DNA of 64,000 nt, taken from the NCBI RefSeq assembly GCF_013030265.1, contig NZ_WPZQ01000013.1, positions 1 to 64,000 of the forward strand. The letters are read 5' to 3'. Origin of the DNA: Ruegeria arenilitoris (GTDB lineage Bacteria > Pseudomonadota > Alphaproteobacteria > Rhodobacterales > Rhodobacteraceae). Of the stretch, positions 17,962 to 26,962 are shown piece after piece; within the stretch, counting starts at the first letter, position 1, and every line of letters begins with the position of its first letter. Under the pieces are notes generated by a model that worked only from the letters and a program-made list of their open reading frames with translations, was not told the origin of the DNA and searched no databases. The translations under genes were made by a program, and so were the position numbers.

Positions 17962-18576
17962 ATGCACCCCAACCCAGCCTTTCGCGCCGAAGATCGCGCG
18001 CGCCATGTGGCCTTCGCCCGGGATCGCGCGTTTGGTATTCTTGCCCTGTCGACGCAGGATGCGCCGTTGCTAAGTCATGTCCCATTCGTTCTGGATGAAG
18101 ATGGACAAGTGGCAGAGCTTCATCTTGTGCGTTCAAATCCCATTGTCCGGTTATTGAAGCAGCCTCAGGCTGTGCGGATCGCAGTTTCCGGGCCAGATGG
18201 CTACATTTCTCCGGATTGGTATGCAGTCGAAGATCAGGTGCCGACCTGGAATTATGTCGCGGTGCATTTGACCGGCCAACTTAAGCTGATGCCGCAGGAC
18301 ACATTGCCTGATCTTCTGGACCGCCAATCAGAATTTTATGAAACACGCCTGTTGCCAAAACCGCCTTGGGTCTCAGGTAAAATGTCCAAGGGCGCATTGG
18401 TGCGAATGATGCGGATGATCGTGCCGTGCCGCATGCAGGTCGAAGATGTTCAGGGCACTTGGAAACTGAACCAAAACAAGACAGAAGATGCTCGATTGGG
18501 CGCTGCTGATCAGGTTGAGGCTGCGGGCTTTGGTGTTGAAACCGGACGGCTGGCCGCGTTGATGCGGACGACGTGA
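17962..18576 (+). CDS. FMN-binding PaiB-like protein
   Basis: 204 aa, length of the PaiB/FMN_bind_2 family. Seen: the MHPNPAFR start, SHVPFVLDEDG, LHLVRSNPIVRLL, GPDGYISPDWYAVEDQVPTWNYVAVHLTG (residues 76-104, the family signature VPTWNY) and GTWKLNQNK near the end. PaiB of Bacillus is described as a regulator, but most homologs are probably flavin-dependent redox or binding proteins. Strong ribosome binding site AGGAGG before ATG at 17962. Divergent from ribH2 and its riboswitch, an apt neighbour for a flavin protein. Confidence 0.85.
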   Translation: MHPNPAFRAEDRARHVAFARDRAFGILALSTQDAPLLSHVPFVLDEDGQVAELHLVRSNPIVRLLKQPQAVRIAVSGPDGYISPDWYAVEDQVPTWNYVAVHLTGQLKLMPQDTLPDLLDRQSEFYETRLLPKPPWVSGKMSKGALVRMMRMIVPCRMQVEDVQGTWKLNQNKTEDARLGAADQVEAAGFGVETGRLAALMRTT

Positions 18577-18600
18577 CCAGCGCCGGGAAACGGGAACTTT

Positions 18601-19047
18601 TTACTGATCGCTGAAGGTAGCAAGATAGGCCGCGACATCGTCGGCCCCTTTCTTCAGCTTAACGCTCATGTTGGGGCGGGCTGATTCGTCATCCAGATAC
18701 TCCTGAATGAAAACGATTGGGTTTTCGGAGTAAGCCGCGATGTTTTCTTCGGTCCAGACCAGACCTTCATCACCCGCACGGATCATATCATCGGTGAACA
18801 TACCGATGGGCAAACGCTCGCTACCATAGCGATAATCGTTTTCGGATCCGGCAACGCGCCCGACCACCCCATAGAGATTCGGTCCGGTGATGCCACCTTT
18901 AACCAGAACTTCGCCATCCTTGATGATCGCATGGCAGGATGAGCACCTATTGTAGAGTTTTTCACCTTTTTCCGGATCACCGGCAGCCGAGGCCTGAGTT
19001 GAAATCGCAATCGTTAACAACACCGTGGTCACAGTGACCTTTGACAT
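18601..19047 (-). CDS. Soluble c-type cytochrome (c550/c2-like)
   Basis: 148 aa. Signal peptide about 1-22 (ends ASAA). Haem site CSSCH at 35-39. KGGITGPNLYGVVGR at 50-64 is the c2/c550 signature, and Met127 in RPNMSVKLKK is the probable second haem ligand. By similarity it carries electrons from the bc1 complex to terminal oxidase (or reaction centre) in the periplasm. It is divergent from petABC, about 480 bases away, which fits this role. Could be cycA, but paralogs exist in this group so no symbol is given. Confidence 0.88.
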   Translation of the reverse strand: MSKVTVTTVLLTIAISTQASAAGDPEKGEKLYNRCSSCHAIIKDGEVLVKGGITGPNLYGVVGRVAGSENDYRYGSERLPIGMFTDDMIRAGDEGLVWTEENIAAYSENPIVFIQEYLDDESARPNMSVKLKKGADDVAAYLATFSDQ

Positions 19048-19530
19048 GAGTTATCTCCTGTAAGGAGTTCGCGCGATTTGGCCTTTCGGACATTCTCGTT
19101 TGGGGTGCAATAGAAATCTGCCTCTCGGGGCGGATCTGGAAATATCTATTTTAAATTAATAATTTAAACTAAATACAATACCGCTATGGTTGCGCAATTC
19201 CGTTTCTTATTACTATCCAATCCAGCCGTTCGAAACGGCGTCTGAATGTTGGTCGGACCTTCAGCCGCTGCTCGCAGAGCAAACGGATTTCGCCGAATCA
19301 GCAAGTTTGTTGCCGAGTGCTCTAAGTGATGAAACAGATTTAATCCGCTTCATATCTTGAAATAATTGGCCTTCGTTGTGACATGAAAGCCCGGATGCGG
19401 CGTAATGCGCGCCTATGACCGCTGGACGAACCGATTTCTCCCCGATAGATACCCCGTTTAAGACACCGCATTCGTGCGGTGCGCGAGCTATATGCCCGTA
19501 CGCGGGCGCCAGATAATCGGAGAAAACCTC
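19048..19530. promoter_or_regulatory. Divergent regulatory region between cytochrome c and petABC
   Basis: 483 bases. A very AT-rich block at 19141-19185 is likely the promoter of the leftward cytochrome gene (on the minus strand TTGTAT, 17 bases, TTTAAA). The petA side carries two tetraloop hairpins at 19464-19481 and 19494-19507, close to the GTG start. A long minus-strand open frame crosses this region but continues antisense through petA, so it is a shadow. Confidence 0.5.
19464..19507 (+). promoter_or_regulatory. Two tandem tetraloop hairpins in the petABC leader
   Basis: CACCGCA-TTCG-TGCGGTG (19464-19481) and GCCCG-TACG-CGGGC (19494-19507) form two short stems with UUCG and UACG loops, the second ending 23 bases before the petA start. 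Such stems can protect a 5' end or modulate translation; no function is shown. Confidence 0.6.
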
Positions 19531-20115
19531 GTGTCCCACGCAGAAGACCACGAAGGCACCCGCAGAGACTTCCTCTACTACGTCGCTGGCGGCGCAGGTG
19601 TCGTAGCAACGGGGGCTGTTGTTTGGCCCCTGGTCAACCAGATGAATCCTTCGGCAGATGTACAGGCTCTGTCCTCGATCCGCGTTGACGTAAGCGGGGT
19701 CGAGCCTGGAACGCAGCTGACCGTGAAATGGCTGGGTAAACCGGTCTTTATCCGTCACCGCACAGGTGCCGAGATCACCGAAGCCCAGGAACAGGATGCA
19801 GAAGGCGTTGACGCGCTGCCTGATCCGCTGGCCCGTAACTTCAACCTGAACCCTGATGCTCCTGCGACGGACGCCAACCGCGTGATGCCGTCGCCCGAAG
19901 GCGAAGCGCCGGGTGCATGGATTGTTCAGATGGGCGTTTGTACGCACCTCGGCTGTGTGCCGCTGGGCGACGCTGGCGACTTTGGTGGCTGGTTCTGCCC
20001 CTGCCACGGGTCGCACTATGACCTTGCCGGTCGTATCCGTAAGGGCCCCGCGCCCGAGAACCTTCCTGTCCCGCCCGCAGAATGGGTGGACAACAGCACA
20101 ATCAAACTCGGCTAA
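19531..20115 (+). CDS. petA: Ubiquinol-cytochrome c reductase iron-sulfur (Rieske) subunit
   Basis: 194 aa. A twin-arginine motif (TRRDFLYY, 10-17) precedes a single membrane anchor (about 16-36). The soluble domain binds the 2Fe-2S cluster with boxes CTHLGC (137-142) and CPCHGS (156-161). It accepts electrons from ubiquinol at the Qo site and passes them to cytochrome c1. The start is GTG at 19531, with GGAG upstream; this gives the standard N terminus [14 protein letters not shown], whereas the open frame starting at 19474 does not. First gene of petABC. Confidence 0.97.
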   Translation: MSHAEDHEGTRRDFLYYVAGGAGVVATGAVVWPLVNQMNPSADVQALSSIRVDVSGVEPGTQLTVKWLGKPVFIRHRTGAEITEAQEQDAEGVDALPDPLARNFNLNPDAPATDANRVMPSPEGEAPGAWIVQMGVCTHLGCVPLGDAGDFGGWFCPCHGSHYDLAGRIRKGPAPENLPVPPAEWVDNSTIKLG

Positions 20116-20127
20116 GGGAGACCCAGA

Positions 20128-21459
20128 ATGTCAGGAATTCCCCACGACCACTATGAGCCAAAGACCAAAGGCGAGAAGTGGCTGAACAGCCGTCTGCCGA
20201 TCGTCGGCCTGCTTTATGACACCCTCATGATCCCAACCCCCAAGAACCTGAACTGGTGGTGGATCTGGGGCATCGTTCTGGCATTCTGCCTGGCGTTGCA
20301 AATCGTTACCGGCATTGTTCTGGTGATGCACTACACCCCGCATGTCGATCTGGCCTTCGCCAGCGTCGAGCACATCATGCGTAACGTGAATGGCGGCTAC
20401 ATGATCCGCTATCTGCACATGAACGGCGCGTCGCTGTTCTTTGTTGCGGTCTACATTCACATGTTCCGCGGCCTGTTCTACGGCTCGTACAAAGCCCCGC
20501 GCGAGATCACGTGGATCATCGGTATGCTCATCTACCTGATGATGATGGGTACTGCGTTCATGGGCTACGTTCTGCCTTGGGGTCAGATGTCCTTCTGGGG
20601 TGCAACCGTGATCACCGGCCTGTTTGGCGCGATCCCGTTTGTTGGCGACGCAATCCAGACCTGGCTGCTGGGCGGACCCGCAGTGGACAACGCTACGCTG
20701 AACCGCTTCTTCTCGCTGCACTACCTGCTGCCGTTCATCATTGCGGCGCTGGTTATCGTGCACATCTGGGCCTTCCACACCACCGGTAACAACAACCCCA
20801 CAGGTGTTGAAGTGCGTCGCGGCTCAAAGGCCGAGGCCGAGAAAGACACCCTGCCGTTCTGGCCCTACTTCGTGATCAAGGATCTGTTCGCACTGGCCGT
20901 CATTCTGGTCGTGTTCTGGGCCATTGTTGGCTACATGCCGAACTACTTGGGTCACCCGGACAACTACATCGAAGCCAACCCGTTGGTCACACCTGCACAT
21001 ATCGTCCCTGAATGGTACTTCCTGCCGTTCTACGCGATCCTGCGGGCCTTCACCGGTGAGGTATGGGTCGTTCAGTTCGCCAGCTTCATCACCGGCGGCA
21101 TCATCGACGCCAAGTTCTTTGGTGTGATCGCGATGTTCGGTGCGATCCTGGCCATGGCTCTGGCGCCCTGGCTGGACACTTCGACCGTGCGTTCGGGCAA
21201 GTATCGTCCGATGTTCAAATGGTGGTTCTACCTGCTGATCGTCGACTTCTTTGCCCTGATGTGGCTGGGTGCGATGCCCGCGGAAGAGCCTTATGCAACC
21301 TGGTCGTTGATCGCGTCCGCCTACTGGTTCGCCTATTTCTTCGTGATCCTGCCGATCCTGGGTGTGATCGAGAAACCTCTGGCGCAGCCTGAGACTATCG
21401 AAGAAGACTTCAACGCGCATTATGGCAAGGCTAACGCCGATGCCACGCCGGCCGAGTAA
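20128..21459 (+). CDS. petB: Cytochrome b subunit of the bc1 complex
   Basis: 443 aa, the Rhodobacter type. Eight membrane helices. The four haem ligands are visible, with H97 and H111 in helix B and two further His in SLHYLLPF and VIVHIWAFH. The Qo-site PEWY motif is in [12 protein letters not shown]. Carries the quinol oxidation and quinone reduction sites of the Q cycle. Starts 12 bases after petA, behind GGGAG. Confidence 0.98.
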   Translation: MSGIPHDHYEPKTKGEKWLNSRLPIVGLLYDTLMIPTPKNLNWWWIWGIVLAFCLALQIVTGIVLVMHYTPHVDLAFASVEHIMRNVNGGYMIRYLHMNGASLFFVAVYIHMFRGLFYGSYKAPREITWIIGMLIYLMMMGTAFMGYVLPWGQMSFWGATVITGLFGAIPFVGDAIQTWLLGGPAVDNATLNRFFSLHYLLPFIIAALVIVHIWAFHTTGNNNPTGVEVRRGSKAEAEKDTLPFWPYFVIKDLFALAVILVVFWAIVGYMPNYLGHPDNYIEANPLVTPAHIVPEWYFLPFYAILRAFTGEVWVVQFASFITGGIIDAKFFGVIAMFGAILAMALAPWLDTSTVRSGKYRPMFKWWFYLLIVDFFALMWLGAMPAEEPYATWSLIASAYWFAYFFVILPILGVIEKPLAQPETIEEDFNAHYGKANADATPAE

Positions 21460-21476
21460 GAAGAGGGACCGGAAAC

Positions 21477-22265
21477 ATGTTCAAGAAACTTGCAATCGGT
21501 GCCGCGTTTGCTCTGGCCCTTGCGCCCGCCTCGACCTTTGCGGCAGGTGGCGGTGAGCAGCACATCGAGGACTTTGACTTTTCATTCGAAGGTCCGTTCG
21601 GCACCTATGATGAACATCAGCTTCAGCGCGGCCTTCAGGTTTACACCGAAGTCTGCGCGGCCTGCCACGGCCTGAGATACGTACCTCTTCGTACCCTTGA
21701 GGATCTGGGGTACACCGAAGAGCAGGTCATCACTTATTCGGCTGACAACTTTGAAGTGTTCGATCCCGAGCTGGACGATTTTCGTCCGGCCATCCCGACC
21801 GACCACTTCCCGGCCAACGACGCCGTTGGCGCACCTGACCTGAGCCTGATGGCCAAGGCCCGCGCTGGCTTCCATGGCCCGAAAGGCACTGGCATCAACC
21901 AGTTGATCAAAGGCATGGGTGGCGCGGAATACATCGCCTCTCTGCTGGATGGCTATACCGGTAAGGAAAAGGAAGAAGCGGGTACGATCCTGTACGAAAA
22001 CACCGCATTCCCCGGTGGCTGGATCTCTATGGCCCCACCGCTGGCTGAAGATCAGGTCGAGTTTGCCGATGGTCACCCGGCCAGTGTTGAAGCGATGTCC
22101 GAAGATGTTTCTGCGTTCCTGATGTGGGCGGCTGAGCCCAAGATGATGGACCGCAAGAATGCAGGCTTTGTTGGTGTAATCTTCCTGACGATTATGTCGG
22201 TATTGCTTTATCTTGTGAACAAGCGCCTTTGGGCACCTCACAAAGGCAAGATCCGTAAGGACTAA
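21477..22265 (+). CDS. petC: Cytochrome c1 subunit of the bc1 complex
   Basis: 262 aa. Signal peptide about 1-22 (ends STFA). Haem motif CAACH at 60-64, the Met-ligand region ISMAPPL, and a C-terminal membrane anchor near 229-247 ([17 protein letters not shown]) followed by basic residues. Hands electrons to the soluble cytochrome c, probably the divergent gene at 18.6 kb. Last gene of petABC; a strong terminator follows. Confidence 0.98.
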   Translation: MFKKLAIGAAFALALAPASTFAAGGGEQHIEDFDFSFEGPFGTYDEHQLQRGLQVYTEVCAACHGLRYVPLRTLEDLGYTEEQVITYSADNFEVFDPELDDFRPAIPTDHFPANDAVGAPDLSLMAKARAGFHGPKGTGINQLIKGMGGAEYIASLLDGYTGKEKEEAGTILYENTAFPGGWISMAPPLAEDQVEFADGHPASVEAMSEDVSAFLMWAAEPKMMDRKNAGFVGVIFLTIMSVLLYLVNKRLWAPHKGKIRKD

Positions 22266-22287
22266 GGTCTTAAGTGATCGCAATTTC

Positions 22288-22320
22288 AAAACCCCCGCAC
22301 CAGATGGTTGCGGGGGTTTT
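22288..22320 (+). terminator. Intrinsic terminator of petABC
   Basis: AAAACCCCCGCA and TGCGGGGGTTTT form a 12-pair stem 22 bases after petC, ending in a T run. Confidence 0.92.
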
Positions 22321-22432
22321 CTTTGGTGATACCTAAATTCGTAGGATGGTTTTCCGGATGGCGAATGCGAAAGGGACCACCGCCTGATCCATCAAGCGTT
22401 CAGAGGCCGATCCTGCTGATGCTGCTGCGTAG

Positions 22433-23689
22433 CTATGCCCGCAATTGCGAAGCAGATTTGCCGGTAATCACACCGCTCACAATCGTACCTTCGATTTGCG
22501 CTTGGTCGAACGTCACTTCGGTAAACTGTTCTGTGCGGCCCATATGCGCGTTTTCCATGAGGATCTGATGGGTCTTGCCAATCTGAGCCTCAAGATGGCG
22601 GGCAACCTGCTGCTCGCCAGCCTGACGAAGTCTGGCCGCGCGTTCCCTGATCGTGTTTCCGTTCACTTGTTGCGGAATGCGTGCGGCGGGTGTGCCTTCG
22701 CGTTTGGAATACGGGAAGACATGCAACCAGGTCAGATCGCACTCTGTCACCAGCTTTAGCGAGTTTTCGAAATGGGCATCCGTCTCGGTCGGGAAACCGG
22801 CGATGATGTCTGCGCCAAAGGTCATTTCAGGGCGCAACCTGCGCGCCTCTTCCGTAAAGCGGATTGCATCATCACGCAGGTGACGGCGCTTCATCCGTTT
22901 CAGGATCAGGTCATCGCCATGCTGCAGGGACAGATGCAGATGCGGCATCAGGCGCGGCTCGGTCGCGATGGCCTGCATCAGGTTCTCATCAACCTCAATC
23001 GAATCAATCGAGCTGATCCGCAGGCGTGGGAGGTCAGGCACCAGCTTCAGGATGCGCATGACCAGATCGCCCAGCTTGGGCTGCGCGGGCAGATCTGCCC
23101 CCCATGAGGTCAGGTCGACGCCGGTCAGAACAACCTCGTTATAACCTTTGTCCACCAGCCGCTTGATCTGATCCACCACAACGCCCGCTGGGACGCTGCG
23201 TGAGTTGCCGCGGCCATAGGGAATGATGCAGAAGGTACAGCGATGGTCACAGCCATTCTGGACCTGTACATAAGCGCGGGATCGGGTCCCAAAACCGTCA
23301 ATCAGATGGCCAGCTGTTTCAGTCACCGACATGATGTCATCGACCTGCACCGCTTCGGTCTCACCTATGAAATCAGCGGCCATACCTTTCCAAGTGTCGG
23401 GCTGCATTTTCTCGGTGTTGCCGATGACCGCATCGACCTCATCCATCTGTACAAATGTCTCAGGCTCGGTCTGCGCAGCGCAGCCCGTTACGATCAGGCG
23501 CGCATCTGGGTTTTCACGCCGCAGCTTGCGAATCTCCTGCCGGGCTTTGCGCACGGCTTCGGCGGTCACGGCACAGGTGTTTATGATCACCGCATCCTGC
23601 AACCCGGCTTGCTGCGACAGCTCTTTCATCGCCTCGGTTTCATAGGCGTTGAGCCGACAGCCCAGTGTTGTGAATTTTGGTGCGCTCAT
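22433..23689 (-). CDS. mtaB: tRNA t6A37 methylthiotransferase MtaB
   Basis: 418 aa. Radical-SAM methylthiotransferase. The N-terminal UPF0004 domain has Cys ligands in LGCRLNAYE, INTCAVT and TGCAAQ; the radical-SAM motif is CDHRCTFC; a TRAM-like tail closes it. The short LGCRLN start and length favour MtaB (converts t6A to ms2t6A in tRNAs reading ANN codons) over MiaB or RimO. The start overlaps the end of dapF by four bases. Confidence 0.9.
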   Translation of the reverse strand: MSAPKFTTLGCRLNAYETEAMKELSQQAGLQDAVIINTCAVTAEAVRKARQEIRKLRRENPDARLIVTGCAAQTEPETFVQMDEVDAVIGNTEKMQPDTWKGMAADFIGETEAVQVDDIMSVTETAGHLIDGFGTRSRAYVQVQNGCDHRCTFCIIPYGRGNSRSVPAGVVVDQIKRLVDKGYNEVVLTGVDLTSWGADLPAQPKLGDLVMRILKLVPDLPRLRISSIDSIEVDENLMQAIATEPRLMPHLHLSLQHGDDLILKRMKRRHLRDDAIRFTEEARRLRPEMTFGADIIAGFPTETDAHFENSLKLVTECDLTWLHVFPYSKREGTPAARIPQQVNGNTIRERAARLRQAGEQQVARHLEAQIGKTHQILMENAHMGRTEQFTEVTFDQAQIEGTIVSGVITGKSASQLRA

Positions 23690-24519
23690 CCCAGCGACTC
23701 CAGAAACTCTGGCGTCAAAGTGCCAGAGAAGACATGGCGAGTGGGTCCGGTCATCCAGACGCCGTCGTCGCGCCAGTCAATCCAGATGGTGCCACCGTCC
23801 AGTTCTATTTGCACTTTACGCCCTGTCAGGCCACGCCGAGTCGCCGCAACCGCAGTCGCGCAGGAAGAAGAGCCTGAGGCGAGCGTGATTCCGACACCCC
23901 GTTCCCAGACGCGCATCCGGATATGGTCGGTCCCGATGATCTGGGCGACCTGTACATTGGTGCGTTCGGGATAAAGTGGGTGGTACTCATATCGCGCGCC
24001 AAATTCCTCAAGCGGTATTGCCTCGGCATTCTCAACGAAAAACGTGCAATGCGGATTGCCCATACCGGTCGCGGTCGGTGCGCCTTCGATCGGCAGTTCC
24101 AATGTATCCATCTCCTCGGACAACGGAATTTCCTGCCAGTTCAGCTGAGGCTGCCCCATGTTAACGGATGTCAGACCGTTTCCGGCATCGCGGGCGAAGA
24201 GTGTCCCGCGTTCAGTCGTCAGCGAAAGTTCGGATTTCCCGGTTTCCTCCATCAGAAACCGTGCAATACAGCGGGTGGCGTTCCCGCAGGCCGCCGATGT
24301 AGAGCCGTCCGCATTATAGAACACCAGGTGCGCGTCCGATTCGCCGTTTTCGATGACGGCTAGCTGATCGAAACCAACACCAATCTGTCGATGTCCGATT
24401 CCTTTGGCCAGAGCCGGAGTAATGGCTGCAGAATGAGCGCGCGCATCGACAATGACAAAGTCATTGCCCAGCCCGTGCATCTTCATAAAGGGCAAACCGG
24501 TATCGTGTAAGTGTTGCAT
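23686..24519 (-). CDS. dapF: Diaminopimelate epimerase
   Basis: 277 aa from 24519. Interconverts LL- and meso-diaminopimelate for lysine and peptidoglycan. Family signatures: FMKMHGLGNDFVIVDAR, YNADGSTSAACGNATRC with one catalytic Cys (C78), GMGNPHCTFFV and the second Cys in ASGSSSCATAVAA. No clear ribosome binding site separates the candidate starts 24555, 24528 and 24519; 24519 gives the N terminus most like relatives. Coupled to mtaB by a four-base overlap. Confidence 0.94.
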   Translation of the reverse strand: MQHLHDTGLPFMKMHGLGNDFVIVDARAHSAAITPALAKGIGHRQIGVGFDQLAVIENGESDAHLVFYNADGSTSAACGNATRCIARFLMEETGKSELSLTTERGTLFARDAGNGLTSVNMGQPQLNWQEIPLSEEMDTLELPIEGAPTATGMGNPHCTFFVENAEAIPLEEFGARYEYHPLYPERTNVQVAQIIGTDHIRMRVWERGVGITLASGSSSCATAVAATRRGLTGRKVQIELDGGTIWIDWRDDGVWMTGPTRHVFSGTLTPEFLESLG

Positions 24520-24584
24520 GGCGGGCATATAGCGATGGTCACAAAATGAATCCACCCTGTCACGCAGATTCCTGAAAAAAGGGG

Positions 24585-24613
24585 TTGACCCCCCTGCGCC
24601 ACCTGCCTAATTA
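24585..24613 (+). promoter_or_regulatory. Sigma-70-type promoter of tRNA-Lys
   Basis: TTGACC at 24585-24590, a 17-base spacer, and TAATTA at 24608-24613. It would initiate about 120 bases upstream of the tRNA. Confidence 0.6.
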
Positions 24614-24739
24614 GGCCGCCTATCGGGACGCCGGAAACAAGTTAAACACCGGCGAAACGAGGCGCAAAATAAGGGCTTGAACCTGATCGGTAAAATGCCT
24701 TAGAGAGCGCCACGGATCGACAAGATCCAACAAAAGAGT

Positions 24740-24815
24740 GGGCCGTTAGCTCAGTTGGTAGAGCAACTGACTTTTAATCAGTGGGTCGCAGGTTCGAATC
24801 CTGCACGGCTCACCA
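24740..24815 (+). tRNA. tRNA-Lys (anticodon TTT)
   Basis: A 76-base cloverleaf. Acceptor GGGCCGT pairs with ACGGCTC, D arm GCTCAGTTGGTAGAGC, anticodon stem ACTGA/TCAGT with loop CTTTTAA, T arm GCAGGTTCGAATCCTGC, encoded CCA. Accessory-looking genes follow it, but I found no repeat of its 3' end within the window. Confidence 0.96.
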
Positions 24816-24993
24816 CTTTTTAAATAAAAACAAGTATTTGCGTAGACGCCAGTAGTGGCGTTGAAGTTCGGTCGCTCCGTGCCCACCTAGCGCCCGCAAA
24901 TTCAACATCCTAATTTATAGCATCTCGGTGAGGCAGGTTTCGTACTTATTAGTTCGCCTATCAACCATGCGCTGCAAACTTTGTGGCGACTAT

Positions 24994-25749
24994 TCAAAGC
25001 AGACGGGTCGCCATGCCGCCATCCACGGCTAGTGGTGAACCGGTCACAAATTTTGACCTGTCTGACAACAAGAACAACGCAGCTTGCGCAATCTCCTCTG
25101 GCTCTGCCATGCGTTTCACAGGGTGCAGACCAGCAATAAAGTCATGTGTGGCGGGGTCATCTCCGGCCATGTCGGTTTTTGTACCACCCGGCAAAATAGT
25201 GTTTACACGAACACCGTTCGCTGCGTGATCAGATGCCAAAGATTGTGTGAGCCCGATCAACCCGGCCTTGGATGCGGCATAGGCCCCCATGCCAGGCATT
25301 CCCCCGTTGCTGAAGCCAACAAAAGTTCCGGTGAATACGATGGACCCACCGCCGCGCTGCTCAATCGCCGGCAGCTGTGCTTTTGCTGCAAAAAAAGCGC
25401 TGGTCAGGTTTGTCGCAAGAACTGATTGCCAGTTGTCTGATGCCATCTCCGGAACCGGCCCCATCTCACCCATCAAGCCCGCGTTGTTAAATGCGCCATC
25501 AAGGCCGCCAAATTGACGTTCGGCAAGATCGACAAGCTCTTTGGAGTAGGCTTCGTCAGTCACGTCACCCGCTAGACAAATGGCAGGCCCATTGCTCTGT
25601 GCGATCTGCTCTGCAATTGTGTTCAAGCGGAGTTCACGGCGCGCACCCAACACGACATTTGCTCCCTCTGAGGCAAACAAAAGTGCGGCGGCAGCACCTA
25701 TTCCACTGCTCGCCCCCGTTACGATGATGGTTTTGTCTCTCAGTTCCAT
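24994..25749 (-). CDS. Short-chain dehydrogenase/reductase
   Basis: 251 aa, classical SDR. Cofactor motif TGASSGIG near 11-18, NNAG near 88-91, catalytic Tyr and Lys in YAASKAG, and the tail LLSDRSKFVTGSPLAVDGG that is typical of the FabG/glucose-dehydrogenase-like subgroup. Start at 25749, behind GGAAAGG. Stands alone downstream of tRNA-Lys. Substrate unknown. Confidence 0.88.
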   Translation of the reverse strand: MELRDKTIIVTGASSGIGAAAALLFASEGANVVLGARRELRLNTIAEQIAQSNGPAICLAGDVTDEAYSKELVDLAERQFGGLDGAFNNAGLMGEMGPVPEMASDNWQSVLATNLTSAFFAAKAQLPAIEQRGGGSIVFTGTFVGFSNGGMPGMGAYAASKAGLIGLTQSLASDHAANGVRVNTILPGGTKTDMAGDDPATHDFIAGLHPVKRMAEPEEIAQAALFLLSDRSKFVTGSPLAVDGGMATRLL

Positions 25750-26050
25750 GGCTATGCCTTTCCGTAGTTGCATGCCAATCAACTAGGGAATGTCGTGAGC
25801 AACGTGCGACCCGTATCTTGCGGGTCTTGAGAAACTTGAAGTGGATGCGCAAGAAACGGGTCGGTTCACAACTTACGGCTGTAAGCGGGCATTTGTGTCC
25901 ATTGTAGCATCGGTTCATTTGTACTCAGGGCTAGCTTGCACAAGCATGATGAGCTGAGATCGAGGCAACGAGGGCGGCACTGCAGGCAAGGTCGGCGAGT
26001 GCGCGAGAGACCGCAGTCGAGTAAAAATCGACCAAAAACCGTTTAGGTTG

Positions 26051-26079
26051 TTGAGTCAGAGATATCACTCTGATAGTTG
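26051..26079 (+). promoter_or_regulatory. Possible promoter with a palindrome in the spacer
   Basis: TTGAGT, 17 bases, TAGTTG. The perfect inverted repeat TCAGAG-N6-CTCTGA (26056-26073) starts at the last base of the -35 element and fills the spacer, the position expected of an activator or repressor site. The -10 match is weak. Confidence 0.4.
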
Positions 26080-26115
26080 GAGGCAATGGAAACCCTGATT
26101 TAGGAGAGAATAGAT

Positions 26116-26169
26116 ATGCTGAATCGTCAGACCTCAATGCTTTGCGCGCCAGGCGCAGTAGCCCGTTAA
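26116..26169 (+). CDS. 17-residue leader ORF or small-RNA segment
   Basis: MLNRQTSMLCAPGAVAR, preceded by TAGGAGAG at good distance. The RNA is strongly structured: GTCAGACC inside the ORF (26126-26133) pairs with GGTCTGAC just after it (26173-26180), enclosing TGCGC-N5-GCGCA. A terminator follows and then a small gene. It could be a leader peptide in an attenuator, or not be translated at all. Confidence 0.35.
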   Translation: MLNRQTSMLCAPGAVAR

Positions 26170-26195
26170 AGCGGTCTGACAGGTTTCCAATCTGA

Positions 26196-26221
26196 AGGCC
26201 GCCCCGTGAGCGGCCTTTTTT
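26196..26221 (+). terminator. Intrinsic terminator before the DUF1127-like gene
   Basis: AGGCCGC, seven-base loop, GCGGCCT, then six T. It ends the small unit upstream, or acts as an attenuator for the gene starting 46 bases later. Confidence 0.85.
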
Positions 26222-26267
26222 ATGTTTTCCTCACGTGGCGGCTTTCCATCAATTTATGGAGAGTACA

Positions 26268-26471
26268 ATGCCAAGTTTATCACTTTACATCCCCCTCAGC
26301 CGGTCGCGCAGTCTCTTACTGCAGCTAGTGGCCGTTTTCGCCCGGCGGCCCAGCGGAGATCAGTCCGTTCTGCTCAGGAGAGCCGATCTGCCGGAATATC
26401 TGAGGAAAGACGTGGGCCTCCCGCCCGAGGTTGAACACCCACCTCCTTCGCACCATCGGTTCCCGTTTTGA
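26268..26471 (+). CDS. Small DUF1127-like protein
   Basis: 67 aa, basic. The LPEYLRKDVGLPP segment near 45-57 resembles the (L)RDIGL core of DUF1127 proteins, small Arg-rich proteins that in alphaproteobacteria often bind RNA or affect RNA and phosphate/stress metabolism. Start at 26268 behind GGAGAG; a longer frame from 26235 lacks such a site. It lies directly downstream of a terminator, so expression probably depends on read-through or a very short promoter. Confidence 0.55.
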   Translation: MPSLSLYIPLSRSRSLLLQLVAVFARRPSGDQSVLLRRADLPEYLRKDVGLPPEVEHPPPSHHRFPF

Positions 26472-26556
26472 GCAGGCGATCCAGCAAGGGCAGATCTATG
26501 CCCTTGCTTTCCTAATCGCACATTGTTCGGCGTACAGGACAATGCTGGCTTACGAC

Positions 26557-26960
26557 TTATGGCGAGATAGTTGTCTTGACCATTACTGCTGTCTCTTCAT
26601 CCCCAAAGAACTTACGGCCTTGCTCAATGTAGCCTAGTGACGAGTAGAATTTTAGCGCGATGAGGAAGACGAAACTGTGAGTTCTCGCAAACCTCGTTCG
26701 AAAGCAACCTTTTCAAGCTTTCCCACCAAGTTACTTCCAATCCTTTTGCGGCGCAGGTCAGATGCGACAAATACAGTTTTTGATTTAGAGCCTTGCGGAG
26801 AGTCTGTGCTAATGACCTCTTCATCAGACAAAACGAAGATGATCAGCCTGTTTTTGAAGGATCCAGGATCATGAGACGTCGAGAAGTTGCGGACATAGCG
26901 CCAATTCGCTGCGTTTGCTCGGATGTCGGCAATTTGGCCATGCTTGGGTTGGAACTGCAT
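26557..26960 (-). pseudogene. Frameshifted GNAT acetyltransferase
   Basis: The upstream frame (26652-26960) has a GNAT acetyl-CoA-binding motif, VFVASDLRRKRIGSNLVGKL, and runs to ELTVSSSS before a stop. One base out of frame, the sequence continues with the expected GNAT ending IALKFYSSLGYIEQGRKF and on through GDEETAVMVKT to a stop at 26557. A single base appears to be missing near 26655-26670. The N-terminal half does not resemble a GNAT start and may also be degraded. Sequencing error is an alternative to a true pseudogene. Confidence 0.65.
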
Positions 26961-26962
26961 CT

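Larger units (their letters stand above)
25750..26267. other. Intergenic region with a small structured transcription unit
   Basis: 518 bases between the SDR gene and a small DUF1127-like gene. Its right half holds a promoter-like element overlapped by an inverted repeat (26051-26079), a 17-codon ORF and a strong terminator, each listed separately. The left half (25750-26040) shows no feature beyond a CCCGTATCTTGCGGG hairpin near 25809. Confidence 0.5.

Noticed and set aside
20131..21420. Minus-strand open frames across petB
   Set aside because: Charged, Gln/Asp-rich shadows of a perfectly conserved cytochrome b.
26420..26471. Possible CcsR-type ('cuckoo') small RNA after the DUF1127-like gene
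   Set aside because: Only CCACCTCC is seen, inside the coding sequence, not the repeated CCTCCTCCC motif flanked by stems.
26431..26637. 68-codon plus-strand ORF downstream of the DUF1127-like gene
   Set aside because: Overlaps the end of the small gene in another frame and runs antisense to the GNAT remnant; no ribosome binding site.
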